Position numbers and translations under genes: made by a program
The notes under the pieces: generated by a model
The model's database searches: none
Told to the model about the DNA's origin: nothing
The model's input: only the letters and a program-made list of their open reading frames with translations
In this document: in pieces, positions 17,528-26,617 of the stretch
Numbering within the stretch: position 1 is the stretch's first letter
Layout of the letters: each line of letters opens with the position of its first letter
From: Roseovarius arcticus
GTDB taxonomy: Bacteria > Pseudomonadota > Alphaproteobacteria > Rhodobacterales > Rhodobacteraceae
DNA: 64,000 nt
Assembly: GCF_006125015.1 (NCBI RefSeq)
Contig: NZ_SZZN01000001.1
Coordinates: 620,001-684,000, forward strand
Direction of reading: 5' to 3'

Positions 17528-18976
17528 TTAAGCCTTCGCTTCGGATGAAGACGCAAACGCCGCTGTAGCGATACACGTTGAAACGGGGCGCAAAGGAAAG
17601 TGGCTACGGTTGTAGCCTGCGGTTATGGGGTCGATGTCCGATTCCGCCAGCGCCGCCGCTATGCCCGCTCCACAGTTGCGACCCTGGCACAAGCCCATGC
17701 CGGCGCGAGTCCACATCTTAACCGCAAAATTCTCGTGTGCGCCGTCGGCGATGGCGGTCTTAATCTCGGCCAGCGTTACATCCTCGCACCTGCAGACAAC
17801 CTCATCGCCAACCAGAGGCAATGGAAATCGTTCGGGCATAGGATAAAGCTGCGCTAGCGTCGCGGCGAAGGCGCGGAACGCGAGCAATTTCGTGGCGAGC
17901 TGGGTCGCGGTACCATTTCTTTCAGGGTTTTTCCCCTGACAGAACGCTGCTGCGTGCAACCCCGCAAGTTGACCAGACAGCCGCGCCGGGTTCGCGCCAC
18001 CGAGGCCCGTCACTTCGCCCGCCGCATAAAGACGCGGAAGCGAAGTTGCACAGCTCAATGCGTCGGTCGTGCAATGCCATCCGCCAAGGGCAAGGTCATA
18101 GGAATGTGACGCTCCCAGCGCCGTGGTCAGATCGATCACGGGCTGAAACCCATATCCTATACAGAGCGCGCCAACGCCTTCGACCAAGACAGCGCGGCGC
18201 AGGTCAGGCGCTCCGTCCGGCCCGAGCGGTGCAATCTCGACCGTCTCGATTTTGCTGGTCCCAATGGCGCGAGTGATGATCGCGCCCATGTGTCGCTGAG
18301 CGCCAGTGCGGGACAGATCGCGCAACAGCGCGACCGCGTCCGGCAGGCGCAAAGGGTGCCTCAGCATCGCGCGCGCTTTTTTCAACGGCGCTGCGGGTTG
18401 CATCTCAACGAAATGATCTATTTTCTGCCCGGCTTTGGCGAATGTGGAAGCTACTGCCAGAAGGAATGGTCCCGTCCCAGCCAGCACCGTCTTGCCTTTG
18501 AACGGCAGAGCACATGCCGCACCCGAGGTTTTCAGCAGCCGCTGCGCCGCGCCTGCGCCGATCACGCCAGGTAAGGTCCACCCAGGAAATGGCATTGGCC
18601 GTTCCATCGCGCCACTGGCTGCAACAAGGGTTTTTGCTTCGACAATAATAGCTCGACCATCGCGCTGGATGTACAAGTTGAAGTGCTCACCCGACGATTT
18701 GGGCGGCTCGGCCCAAAAGACCTCCGCGCCCGTTAGAAATCGTACGTCTGCGGCTTCGCAAGCGCGGATGGCTTGCAGCCCCTGTTGCACCTGCTCAGTC
18801 TTAGCAAACGGAGTGTCGGGCGCATTGGGTTGCATGTGGTATTGGCCGCCCGCACGGGGGAACTGATCGACGCAAATCACTTCGGTTCCGGCCGCTGCAG
18901 CGGCCAGTGACGCGGCCAGTCCAGCCGGGCCAGCGCCCACGACCGCCACGTCGCATATGAGACGCTCAACAGGCAT
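17528..18976 (-). CDS. FAD/NAD(P)-binding oxidoreductase subunit with BFD-type [2Fe-2S] domain (HcnB/OoxA-like)
   Basis: A 482-residue flavoprotein subunit. The N-terminal dinucleotide motif is VVGAGPAGLAASLAAA. A second motif region (GKTVLAGTGPFLLAVAS) and a C-terminal BFD-like iron-sulfur segment (CRCEDVTLAEI followed by CQGRNCG) complete the architecture of HcnB, opine-oxidase A and D-hydroxyproline dehydrogenase alpha subunits. Its partners are the small ferredoxin-like protein and the DAO-type flavoprotein encoded just upstream. It is the last gene of a nine-gene leftward operon and overlaps its neighbour by 11 bases. Its last residues lie at the IS-scarred border. The substrate is unknown; the family oxidises amino-acid-like amines. 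Confidence 0.88.
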   Translation of the reverse strand: MPVERLICDVAVVGAGPAGLAASLAAAAAGTEVICVDQFPRAGGQYHMQPNAPDTPFAKTEQVQQGLQAIRACEAADVRFLTGAEVFWAEPPKSSGEHFNLYIQRDGRAIIVEAKTLVAASGAMERPMPFPGWTLPGVIGAGAAQRLLKTSGAACALPFKGKTVLAGTGPFLLAVASTFAKAGQKIDHFVEMQPAAPLKKARAMLRHPLRLPDAVALLRDLSRTGAQRHMGAIITRAIGTSKIETVEIAPLGPDGAPDLRRAVLVEGVGALCIGYGFQPVIDLTTALGASHSYDLALGGWHCTTDALSCATSLPRLYAAGEVTGLGGANPARLSGQLAGLHAAAFCQGKNPERNGTATQLATKLLAFRAFAATLAQLYPMPERFPLPLVGDEVVCRCEDVTLAEIKTAIADGAHENFAVKMWTRAGMGLCQGRNCGAGIAAALAESDIDPITAGYNRSHFPLRPVSTCIATAAFASSSEAKA

Positions 18977-19226
18977 GCGCGCCCCCCTCGGTTGTGACCG
19001 TCATTCCTTCGGCGGTGTCGACTAGGCATGATCGGCGCGGAATTCCATCCACCTGCACAGTGCATTCAAAACATATCCCCATACCGCAATACATGCCTCG
19101 CGGCTGACCTAGGCGGGGGCTGTGACGCCATGCGGTAAAATGCTGGCTCAGCACTTGACTGAGCGGGATGCCCGGCGCGCAGGAGACCGAGGCTTCGTTA
19201 ACAAAAATCTCAATGGTCTTACTCAT
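18966..19226 (-). CDS. Small [2Fe-2S] subunit of amine/amino-acid dehydrogenase (HcnA-like)
   Basis: An 86-residue ferredoxin-like protein with the plant-type cluster ligands C-x4-C-x2-C-x12-C (YCGMGICFECTVQV, then RRSC). It carries electrons between the two flavoprotein subunits. It overlaps the DAO subunit gene by four bases (ATGA) and the FAD subunit gene by 11, so the three are translationally coupled as alpha, gamma and beta parts of one complex. Confidence 0.88.
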   Translation of the reverse strand: MSKTIEIFVNEASVSCAPGIPLSQVLSQHFTAWRHSPRLGQPRGMYCGMGICFECTVQVDGIPRRSCLVDTAEGMTVTTEGGAHAC

Positions 19227-20407
19227 ACATTTTGCCCATCCATGAACCGCAATGGGTCATAAAGCTGTGCTGCCCTTTGTTGCAGAGCGACAGGCAGAGT
19301 TTGCCTGCCCGTAACGCCATCAGCGATGAACTGTGCCAGTAGCGGCGCGCGGCAAAAGCCTGATCCATTGTCGCCAGCGCAGACGTGCAGCCCCGGCACT
19401 GGCACGGGCCCGGCCAGAAAGCGTGCGTCTGGCGTTACAGCCTCGAACCGCACCCAAGAGCGCAGGATTGGCAGATCTTTTAATGCAGGAAACAGCATCA
19501 ACAGGGTATTCACTGAGTCGACTACGAAACCCGGCTGCACCTCGCCCACCCGGTCCTCTGCTCCTTTGGGCGTGGGGGCTAGTGCGGTCACAGTGTTGAA
19601 GAGAATCTGACCGCTGGGGGATTGTTGGATCTGGGTATATCCGCTGTCCACACCACCCTTGGCCTCACACGAACTGATCACTTGGCGCAGCGTGCCGGAC
19701 GGTTGCCGGATCGAGGCCAGACATTGCGCCTGGCGCGGCTCAATGGGCAGGTTCAGGTCCAGATCTGCGGCTAGTTTCGTGGTCCACGGGCCGCAGGCCA
19801 GCACAGCGTGGGGCGTCGAAACGCGTTCACCCGTCGACGTCTCGACCCCGACGACGCGACCAGCCTCAACCAGCAATCGTGCGACTGGCGTATTCTCAAA
19901 CAATTGCGCTCCGGCCTGTCGCGCTGCCAGCATCAAGGCGCGCACCGCGTGAAAAGGGTTCACTGTGGCGGTATCAGGATCGTAGGTCATCGCCAGAATT
20001 GGGCCACCTAGCAGTCGCTCATACTGTTGCGCTTGCTCAGGCATAAGCAATTCGGCGCGCGCACCTTGGGATTTCTCCTGTGCGACAAGCGTTTTACCTG
20101 CCGCAAGCGCTGCATCGGTCAGAATAAAGCCCATTTTGCCGCAGGCAGTGTATTCAATTCCATCCTGTGACGCATCCGAGAGTTCCCGCCAGCGGTCGCG
20201 GGCGTAATCTAAAATGCCAAACTCTTCGCGCCCGTGCATATGTGTGCCAATCGCGGCGAGGCTGCCGCCGGTGACAGCCCCGCCAAACGCGCGAGCCTCC
20301 AATAGAACGGGTTTTGCACCCGCTTCGGCCAGTGCAAGCGATATGGATGCGCCGATTACGCCACCACCGACAACGACCACTTCCGCCGATTTTGGCAGGG
20401 GCGTCAT
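19223..20407 (-). CDS. DAO-family FAD-dependent oxidoreductase subunit (HcnC-like)
   Basis: A 394-residue flavoprotein of the glycine/D-amino-acid oxidase family. The FAD motif at residues ~10-36 is VVVGGGVIGASISLALAEAG. The C-terminal region has GLHVCAGDNGSGFCRAP, the second FAD contact. ATG 20407 is selected because it forms a four-base ATGA overlap with the upstream gene; the longer frame runs well into that gene. It is the substrate-oxidising subunit of the three-part dehydrogenase and probably acts on a secondary amine or D-amino acid. Confidence 0.88.
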   Translation of the reverse strand: MTPLPKSAEVVVVGGGVIGASISLALAEAGAKPVLLEARAFGGAVTGGSLAAIGTHMHGREEFGILDYARDRWRELSDASQDGIEYTACGKMGFILTDAALAAGKTLVAQEKSQGARAELLMPEQAQQYERLLGGPILAMTYDPDTATVNPFHAVRALMLAARQAGAQLFENTPVARLLVEAGRVVGVETSTGERVSTPHAVLACGPWTTKLAADLDLNLPIEPRQAQCLASIRQPSGTLRQVISSCEAKGGVDSGYTQIQQSPSGQILFNTVTALAPTPKGAEDRVGEVQPGFVVDSVNTLLMLFPALKDLPILRSWVRFEAVTPDARFLAGPVPVPGLHVCAGDNGSGFCRAPLLAQFIADGVTGRQTLPVALQQRAAQLYDPLRFMDGQNV

Positions 20408-21345
20408 TTGCGCGGCTCCGAGGGCCATTGCGTGCGGCGGAAGCGCTTGGGCGCGGTGTTCCAAAACCGTGCATCGCGCAGTGGGCCGGTATCGGGCGCG
20501 TGACCTTCGACACAACGCATCGCCTCTGCTGCTTGGTTCATATGTGCCAGATCGGGGTAGCCAAGGCCATGAGTGCGGGTGGCGCCAATCAGCGATAGGT
20601 CGAGTATTTGTTGCAACTGCTGGGCCTGCGAACTGCGACCCATGTCAGGACGAGCCTCGCAGCAAGCATCAAGAGCCTGTTCGGGATCTTCTATAGCAAT
20701 AGTCCAGCCTTCGAGAACTGCGTCGACAACTGCCTGCACCACCTCGGGCGCCTCACGGCAAAGCGCGGCATCGGCCACCAAGCCGTCTTTGAGGATACTG
20801 CAATAGAGTGTTGTTGCGTCAAAAACAACAAGATCATCCGCCATGATGCGATCCTCAACCGCGTGGAGTTCATGATACACCGTCATTTGCCCCGACGCAG
20901 TTTCACCATTGAGAAAAGGCGTGACCGTATCGCGCATCTCTACCCGCTCGACATCGGCATCGGCGATCCCGGAGCGATGCAACATGTAGCGAAATTCCAA
21001 ATCTTCGCCGCCGGGCCAGACGCCAACCTTGCGGCCCCGCAGATCGACCAGCTTAGAAATGCCGTCCGAGCGGCGCGCAGGGTAGACCAGTGGACTTTTC
21101 TGCTGGATCGTCATCAGCCAGCGTAACCGATCAGGACTAGCTGACTCCAACAGATGTGCGGGGCTGGCCACGGCCATTTCGGCCTGCCCGGTCAGGATGG
21201 ACGCGACATGCTTGCAGGAAAAATCCAGTCCCTCACAGACGATTTCAACCCCCGCCTTACGCGCCAGTTGCAGCTTTTCTGCCAGCAGATAGCCAGCGAA
21301 CTGCGCCTGTTTGTGCCACAAAAGCCTAATACGAACTGTTCTCAT
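20404..21345 (-). CDS. THI5/NMT1-like substrate-binding-type protein without signal peptide
   Basis: A 313-residue protein with the NMT1/THI5 fold seen in binding proteins of pyrimidine- and taurine-type importers (RIRLLWHKQAQFAGYLLA; later GRKVGVWPGGEDLEFRYML). It is paralogous to the exported binding protein encoded next to it (same GxxVGLWxGGxELEFQ-type segment). ATG 21345 begins at the first strand, and no export signal precedes it, so it is probably cytosolic. It may be a cytosolic solute-binding or enzymatic relative rather than a transporter part. It overlaps the DAO gene by four bases. Confidence 0.8.
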   Translation of the reverse strand: MRTVRIRLLWHKQAQFAGYLLAEKLQLARKAGVEIVCEGLDFSCKHVASILTGQAEMAVASPAHLLESASPDRLRWLMTIQQKSPLVYPARRSDGISKLVDLRGRKVGVWPGGEDLEFRYMLHRSGIADADVERVEMRDTVTPFLNGETASGQMTVYHELHAVEDRIMADDLVVFDATTLYCSILKDGLVADAALCREAPEVVQAVVDAVLEGWTIAIEDPEQALDACCEARPDMGRSSQAQQLQQILDLSLIGATRTHGLGYPDLAHMNQAAEAMRCVEGHAPDTGPLRDARFWNTAPKRFRRTQWPSEPRK

Positions 21346-21420
21346 CTCTGGTCGCCCCGTGCTACCTTGGAGGTGGGCAGGCCGCACATGACGCGGCCTG
21401 ACCGGTAGTGTCGCATCTCC

Positions 21421-22422
21421 TCACTCGCAGGGAATATCGCGATATTCGGCCGGAGCTTCATCGACGAACTGATTGGTAAAGCCCTTAGACAGATCGGTCT
21501 CGGTATCGATCAACCCGGCATCCAGCAAGATACCCTGCACGGTTACCCAATCCGACATTTCGGATGCGCCAAATTTGCCTTCCAGCGACGGGCCAGCGCA
21601 GGCAATGTCGTTCATCGCCTTGATCTGAGCAACTTGGAAATCATGCTCTAGTTCGGTGTTGTATTTCATCACGATGTCGGCAGCGGCCTCGGGATCTTCG
21701 AATGCCTCTTTCCAACCACGCAAACTAGCCGAAACGACAGCCTGCACCATCTCAGGGTTTTCAGAAATTTGTTTTTCCGTGGTGAACAGCCCGCCGCTGA
21801 CGAAGGTCACGCCCGCATCTTCGGCGTTTAAATAGTTCAGCTTTTCCGGCGGATAACCGTTTGCGTAAACCAAAAGCAATTCGTTGTAGCGCGCCACTTG
21901 CATCACGTCGTAATCGCCGTTCAGCCAACTGACAATGTCATACCCCTGACTAATGATCTTGACGTCGGACTGCTCGATGCCCGCGCTTTTGAGCATTGCC
22001 TGAAACTCCAGTTCGTCGCCGCCGAACCACAGGCCGACAGAATGGCCGGGCATGTCAGCCATCGTCTCGATGCCCGCTTCCTTGCGCGACACATAGGTCG
22101 TGGCGGATTTCTGGCCCCATTGGCTAACCGTGACCAGCGGCACGTCGTTCGAGCGCGCGGCAATCACCTGATGCGGGTGGCCGATGCCGAAGGAGTCGAC
22201 CCCCGTGGCAACCATGGTGGTCGGCTTGAGGTCGGGACCTGCGGGTTGCAGGGTCATGTCGATGCCTGCTTCTTTGAAGTAGCCCTTGTCGAGCGCGACG
22301 ATGGGGCCGGCAAATTGGCCCTGAATAACCCATTCCAAGCGGATGGATTCGGCCTGAGACACACCGGCAACCGATATTGCCGTGGCGGCCAGTGCGGCCA
22401 GACAGTAAGATTTGGTCTGCAT
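21421..22422 (-). CDS. ABC transporter periplasmic binding protein (NMT1/THI5 family)
   Basis: A 333-residue solute-binding protein. The first 25 residues are a clear signal peptide (AALAATAISVAGVSQAES). The mature part opens with IRLEWVIQGQFAGPIVALDKG, typical of the THI5/NMT1 group, and has HSVGLWFGGDELEFQAML in the middle. It delivers solute to the permease/ATPase pair encoded next to it. Relatives bind pyrimidines, thiamine precursors and aromatic or N-heterocyclic compounds; the ligand here is not known. Confidence 0.92.
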   Translation of the reverse strand: MQTKSYCLAALAATAISVAGVSQAESIRLEWVIQGQFAGPIVALDKGYFKEAGIDMTLQPAGPDLKPTTMVATGVDSFGIGHPHQVIAARSNDVPLVTVSQWGQKSATTYVSRKEAGIETMADMPGHSVGLWFGGDELEFQAMLKSAGIEQSDVKIISQGYDIVSWLNGDYDVMQVARYNELLLVYANGYPPEKLNYLNAEDAGVTFVSGGLFTTEKQISENPEMVQAVVSASLRGWKEAFEDPEAAADIVMKYNTELEHDFQVAQIKAMNDIACAGPSLEGKFGASEMSDWVTVQGILLDAGLIDTETDLSKGFTNQFVDEAPAEYRDIPCE

Positions 22423-22522
22423 GATCTTGATACTCCCTGATTGTTGTAGTGCCGTTTCTTGCCTCGCGTAGGGTCTTGCCTGTTTGGGTATCTTGTCGTT
22501 GCCTCACGATTAGTAGCGTCTG

Positions 22523-23329
22523 TCAGTCAGTCTCATCCATAGATGCGTGCCACGGCACGAAAATTCGTTCCAGCAGCGCAATGATCAGGAAAAATACAAT
22601 ACCCAACAGTGCAGACAACAGCATCGCCGCCCAGAGGCGCGGCATCCCCATCGACCGGTAGGCAGTCATTATGACGAAGCCCAACCCTCTGTCCGCTTGC
22701 ACGAATTCTGCCACGATTGCGCCGATGACCGAGAAGGTCACATTCAGTTTCAGCCCGACAAAGACGTAAGGTAGCGCATTGGGCAGTCGCATTTTCAAGA
22801 ACCGTTGCGAAGGACTGGCGGCCGCGATGTAGAACACGTCCATCACCACTCGGTCATAGCTTTGCAGGCCTTTCATCATGTTCAGCGCCAGCGGAAAGAA
22901 AGATAGAAACGCGGTGACTGCGATTTTCGATGTGACGCCATGGCCGAACCAGATGATGATGATTGGTGCGATGGCCACGACAGGGATCGTGTTGGCCGCG
23001 ATTATAAATGGTAGCAGCCCTCTTGCGAGGAACCGCGAATATGCAAAGACCGTCCCAAGGATCGCCCCCAGAGCTGAACCGATGATAAAGCCCGAAACCG
23101 CCTCAATCGATGTGATACCAGTATGGTAGAGCAATGGCCCGCTATGCTTGGTGAAGGCTAGAAATACATCCGAGGGTGCGGGCAGGATATAGACGGCGAT
23201 GTCCAGCCATCGGCATGCCACCTCCCACACGATCAGCATCACCGTCAGCAAGACCAATGGCGGTCCGACACTGGCTGCCACGCGCGTTGCTGTGCTTTTC
23301 GAATTGCGGGGTGTCATGGTGTCAGTCAT
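22523..23329 (-). CDS. ABC transporter permease (SsuC/TauC/ThiX-like)
   Basis: A 268-residue permease with about six hydrophobic segments (one near the N-terminus: PPLVLLTVMLIVWEVA) and the EAA loop DVFYIAAASPSQRFLKMRLP. ATG 23329 overlaps the ATPase gene by eight bases and is preferred over the longer frame. It pairs with the ATPase and the THI5-type binding protein of the same operon. Confidence 0.92.
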   Translation of the reverse strand: MTDTMTPRNSKSTATRVAASVGPPLVLLTVMLIVWEVACRWLDIAVYILPAPSDVFLAFTKHSGPLLYHTGITSIEAVSGFIIGSALGAILGTVFAYSRFLARGLLPFIIAANTIPVVAIAPIIIIWFGHGVTSKIAVTAFLSFFPLALNMMKGLQSYDRVVMDVFYIAAASPSQRFLKMRLPNALPYVFVGLKLNVTFSVIGAIVAEFVQADRGLGFVIMTAYRSMGMPRLWAAMLLSALLGIVFFLIIALLERIFVPWHASMDETD

Positions 23330-24119
23330 CAGCACTGCCCTTTTCAAGCTCGCGGTTGCCCTCGCGCACCAGCGACTCGAACGTGTCGCTGTTGCGGCTT
23401 TCCAACGTTCTGGGGCGTGGGGTATCGTTGGTGATGATGCGTGATATGCGCCCTGGACGCGGCGACATGACCATAATGCTGTCCGACAGCAGCACCGCCT
23501 CGCGGATCGAATGCGTAACCAAAACGACGGTGATGCCGGTCATCTCATGGATCTGCGATAGCTCCATGTTCAGTCGGTCGCGGGTGATCTGATCGAGCGC
23601 GCCAAAAGGTTCGTCCATCAGCAGAATGTCGGGCTCGGTCGACAATGCCCGCGCGATCGCCGCCCGTTGACGCATACCGCCTGACAACTGGCGAGGATAG
23701 GCATCCTCAAAGCCGGTCAGGCCTACCATGTCCATGAGTTCATTCGCGCTAGCCAAACGCTCGGCCTTCAATGTGCCGCGCAGTTCCAGCGGCAGCATGA
23801 CGTTGTCCAGAATGTTGCGCCATTCCAGCAGCGCAGGCTCCTGAAAGACAAAGCCGATCCTGCGCTCCAACCGCTCTTCGCGTGGAGTTCGCATGTTGAT
23901 CAAAACGCGCCCATTGGTTGGGTTCAGGAGGTCTCCTAGCACCCGCAAAAGTGTGCTTTTCCCGCAGCCCGACGGGCCAATTAGCGAAATAAAGCTACCT
24001 TTGGGAACAATCAGAGAAACGTCGCGCAGCGCTTCGATGCGTTGATTGTTGCTCTCGTAGATCAGCGTCAGATTCTCGACCAGAACGGCGGGATCATTCA
24101 CCACAATCGTGCTATCCAT
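23322..24119 (-). CDS. ABC transporter ATP-binding protein (SsuB/TauB-like)
   Basis: A 265-residue ATPase with Walker A GPSGCGKST, signature LSGGMRQR, Walker B ILLMDEPF and switch His in VTHSIREA. ATG 24119 overlaps the aldehyde dehydrogenase gene end by eight bases. It powers the THI5-type importer encoded downstream. Confidence 0.93.
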   Translation of the reverse strand: MDSTIVVNDPAVLVENLTLIYESNNQRIEALRDVSLIVPKGSFISLIGPSGCGKSTLLRVLGDLLNPTNGRVLINMRTPREERLERRIGFVFQEPALLEWRNILDNVMLPLELRGTLKAERLASANELMDMVGLTGFEDAYPRQLSGGMRQRAAIARALSTEPDILLMDEPFGALDQITRDRLNMELSQIHEMTGITVVLVTHSIREAVLLSDSIMVMSPRPGRISRIITNDTPRPRTLESRNSDTFESLVREGNRELEKGSADD

Positions 24120-25638
24120 AGCGCTGCCCTCCACCGAACCAGTCCGAAAATGCCTGTGCCGTGCGCACTGTGACCGAGCGTTTGATCAAGTAGTGCAACA
24201 GCCCATCCCAGCCGTTTTCATGGCCATAGCCGCTGGCCCCTGATCCGCCCCAGATCGCGCGCGGATCGTTCTTGTGATGGTCGTTGATCCAGATAACGCC
24301 TGCATTCAGCTGCCCGGTCACCCGGTGTGCCAATAGGATGTCGCGGGTCCAAACTGACGCGCCCAGAGCGAAAGGCCCGGCATTGGCCAGATGGATCGCG
24401 TCCGCCTCATCGTCAAACGGGGTGACGCTGACCACTGGGCCGAACACTTCGTCGCAAAACAGCGCCATGTCGGGAGTTACATCAGCAAAGACAGTGGGTG
24501 GGACGAAAAATCCCTTTTCGAACCCCTCTGGCAACTCACCCATCTGCCCGCCCGCGACCAAGCGTGCGCCAGAGGCCTGTGCGCCTCGGATAAATTCCAT
24601 GCAGCGATCCCGCGAGCGGGCCGAGATAACCGGGCCGATATCAGTTTCGGGGTCCGCGGGATCACCCTGCCGGAGCATTCCCACCCGTGCCGACAGTTTT
24701 TCGACGAAGGTGTCGTAAACGCTGCGTTGCACCAAAAAGCGGCTGCCCGAAACGCATGTCTGCCCTGCCGCCACAAAGCCAGAGAAGAGCGCTCCTGCGA
24801 CGGCTTCGTCTAGATCCGAGCTATCAAACACGATCACGGGCGTCTTGCCGCCCAGTTCCAGAGCGCAAGGGACAAGACGTGCTGCTGCGGCGGCGGCCAC
24901 GCGCTTGCCGGTTTCGGTGCCTCCGGTCAGATCAATATGCGCGACATGGTCGTTAGCCACCAGCGTCGCCCCAGTTTCGGCACCGCCCGTCACCACATTA
25001 AAAACGCCGACTGGAAATCCCGCCTCAATAGCCCACTGAGCGAGGATAAGCGGTGTCACCGGCGCCAGTTCAGATGGTTTCACCACCACCGTATTGCCGG
25101 CTGCAAGGGCGGCGGCCAATTTCTTGGAGAGGATTAGGATCGGATGGTTCCATGGGGTAAGCAATGCACAAACGCCGTGTGGACGGTACTGGGTATAGTT
25201 CAAAAACTCGCCTTGAAGCGCGTTTGAACTACCCTCAACCCCCAGTACGATACCTGCGAAATACTCAAACCATTCGGGAATGCGGCCCATCTGAGCACGC
25301 ATTTCGCGGATGGGACGTCCTGTAACTGCCGCTTCCAGTGTGGCCAACTCGCCCATTCGTTCGCGGATGATTTGCGCCAGAGCTCGCAAGGCTTTTGCCC
25401 GCGTGTCAGTAGTTGACGCCGCCCATGCGGGGAAAGCAGCCTGTGCTGCGTCGCAGGCGCGGGCCACATCGGCCTTTCCAGCTTCAGCCACAGCCCAATG
25501 AGCGGCACCGGTAGCCGGGTTCAGCACCTCGCGCTTCGCACCGTCCGCCGCCGCGCACCACTGCCCACCTATATGTAACGGAAAGCTCTGCTCGGAGAGA
25601 GGGTCCAGCGAGGGACGGAATGCGGCAAGATTACCCAT
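24112..25638 (-). CDS. NAD(P)-dependent aldehyde dehydrogenase
   Basis: A 508-residue ALDH-superfamily enzyme. Catalytic Glu lies in LELGGKTPV, catalytic Cys in AGQTCVSGSR, and the cofactor region includes PWNHPILILSKKLAAALAAGN. Its start overlaps the SDR stop (TGATG). It probably oxidises the semialdehyde or aldehyde made after the three-part dehydrogenase step. The closest functional group (betaine aldehyde, succinate semialdehyde or other) cannot be settled by eye. Confidence 0.9.
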   Translation of the reverse strand: MGNLAAFRPSLDPLSEQSFPLHIGGQWCAAADGAKREVLNPATGAAHWAVAEAGKADVARACDAAQAAFPAWAASTTDTRAKALRALAQIIRERMGELATLEAAVTGRPIREMRAQMGRIPEWFEYFAGIVLGVEGSSNALQGEFLNYTQYRPHGVCALLTPWNHPILILSKKLAAALAAGNTVVVKPSELAPVTPLILAQWAIEAGFPVGVFNVVTGGAETGATLVANDHVAHIDLTGGTETGKRVAAAAAARLVPCALELGGKTPVIVFDSSDLDEAVAGALFSGFVAAGQTCVSGSRFLVQRSVYDTFVEKLSARVGMLRQGDPADPETDIGPVISARSRDRCMEFIRGAQASGARLVAGGQMGELPEGFEKGFFVPPTVFADVTPDMALFCDEVFGPVVSVTPFDDEADAIHLANAGPFALGASVWTRDILLAHRVTGQLNAGVIWINDHHKNDPRAIWGGSGASGYGHENGWDGLLHYLIKRSVTVRTAQAFSDWFGGGQRYG

Positions 25639-26420
25639 CAGATGATCGACGCGCGTGAGGCGATACCGCCATCCACAGTTAGGATCGCGCCCGAAGTGTA
25701 GCCCGACCGTTCCGAAGCTAGAAACGCCATCAGATCAGTAATTTCGCGCACTTTGGCGGGGCGTTTGAGCGGATAGGTGGCCAGCAACTCCTCCCAACGA
25801 GCCTCATCTCCGTACCAATCAACAGCGCGCCGCTTGAGAAGCTTGTAGATGCGGGTGGTGTCGACAGGGCCGGGGTTGATACCAACTACGCGGATACTAT
25901 CCTCAAGGCTGCGACCACCAAGGGCGCGCGTGAACGCCATAAGGCTGGCGTTTCCGGTGGTTCCGGCAATGTAGTCGGGATCAAACTGCTCGCCGGCGTT
26001 GCCGATATCGTTGATGATTACACCACCACCTGCAGCCTTCATGCGCGCGTAATAGACCCGGCACATATTGATGTATCCGAACACCTTTAGATCCCAGTTA
26101 TCGCGCCAGGTCGCGTCATCCGTGGAAAAAAGATTGCCACCAGGAATAACGCCAGCATTATTGATTAAGATATCCACGTCACCCACGGCATCAGCAAGAT
26201 CCAGCGGTGCCTGACCGCCGCCCAAGTCCATCGGATAAGTTGAAACTTCGGTGCCATATGTGTCGTGCAGATGTTCGGCAATCCGCTTGAGATTGACCTC
26301 ATTGCGCGCAGTCAAATGTAGAACTGCACCCTCTTCGGCGAATACTTCAGCGGCGCTTTCGCCAATCCCTTGCGATGCCCCAGTGATTAAAACGCGCTTG
26401 CCAGTCAGCCCCAGGTCCAT
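25638..26420 (-). CDS. SDR-family oxidoreductase, atypical active site
   Basis: A 260-residue classical-length short-chain dehydrogenase. The cofactor motif is TGASQGIGE near the N-terminus, the NNAG motif is present (LINNAGVI), and the C-terminal GGIASRAS is in place. The active-site Tyr would be in DPDYIAGTTGNASLMAF, where the YxxxK lysine position is occupied by Thr. Related SDRs with YIAG[ST]xGNA exist, so this is a subfamily trait rather than damage. ATG 26420 has a G-rich ribosome site just upstream. It is the first gene of the leftward operon. Confidence 0.85.
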   Translation of the reverse strand: MDLGLTGKRVLITGASQGIGESAAEVFAEEGAVLHLTARNEVNLKRIAEHLHDTYGTEVSTYPMDLGGGQAPLDLADAVGDVDILINNAGVIPGGNLFSTDDATWRDNWDLKVFGYINMCRVYYARMKAAGGGVIINDIGNAGEQFDPDYIAGTTGNASLMAFTRALGGRSLEDSIRVVGINPGPVDTTRIYKLLKRRAVDWYGDEARWEELLATYPLKRPAKVREITDLMAFLASERSGYTSGAILTVDGGIASRASII

Positions 26421-26513
26421 GATCGCCCCCCCCATCCCAACTATTGAAATCTGGCTGTCGGACGTCTGTTCGATACCCGGGATAGCCAGAACTCGAGAAT
26501 CAGGCTAGCATCC

Positions 26514-26532
26514 TGTATGTGACTTGCATACA
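26514..26532. promoter_or_regulatory. Perfect inverted repeat TGTATG-N7-CATACA, candidate GntR operator
   Basis: TGTATG (26514-26519) and CATACA (26527-26532) form a perfect dyad in the 197-base gap between the divergent SDR operon and the GntR regulator. Another half-site, CATACA, lies at about 26613-26618 by the regulator start. FCD-type GntR proteins bind short dyads of this kind, so the regulator beside it is the natural candidate to control both directions. Confidence 0.5.
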
Positions 26533-26617
26533 AAAACTTTAAGGGCGTCTTGTAGGTGCCTAAATAATTGGCACATCGCGCTAATGGATGGAAAATAAAT
26601 AAAATGATGTGGCATAC

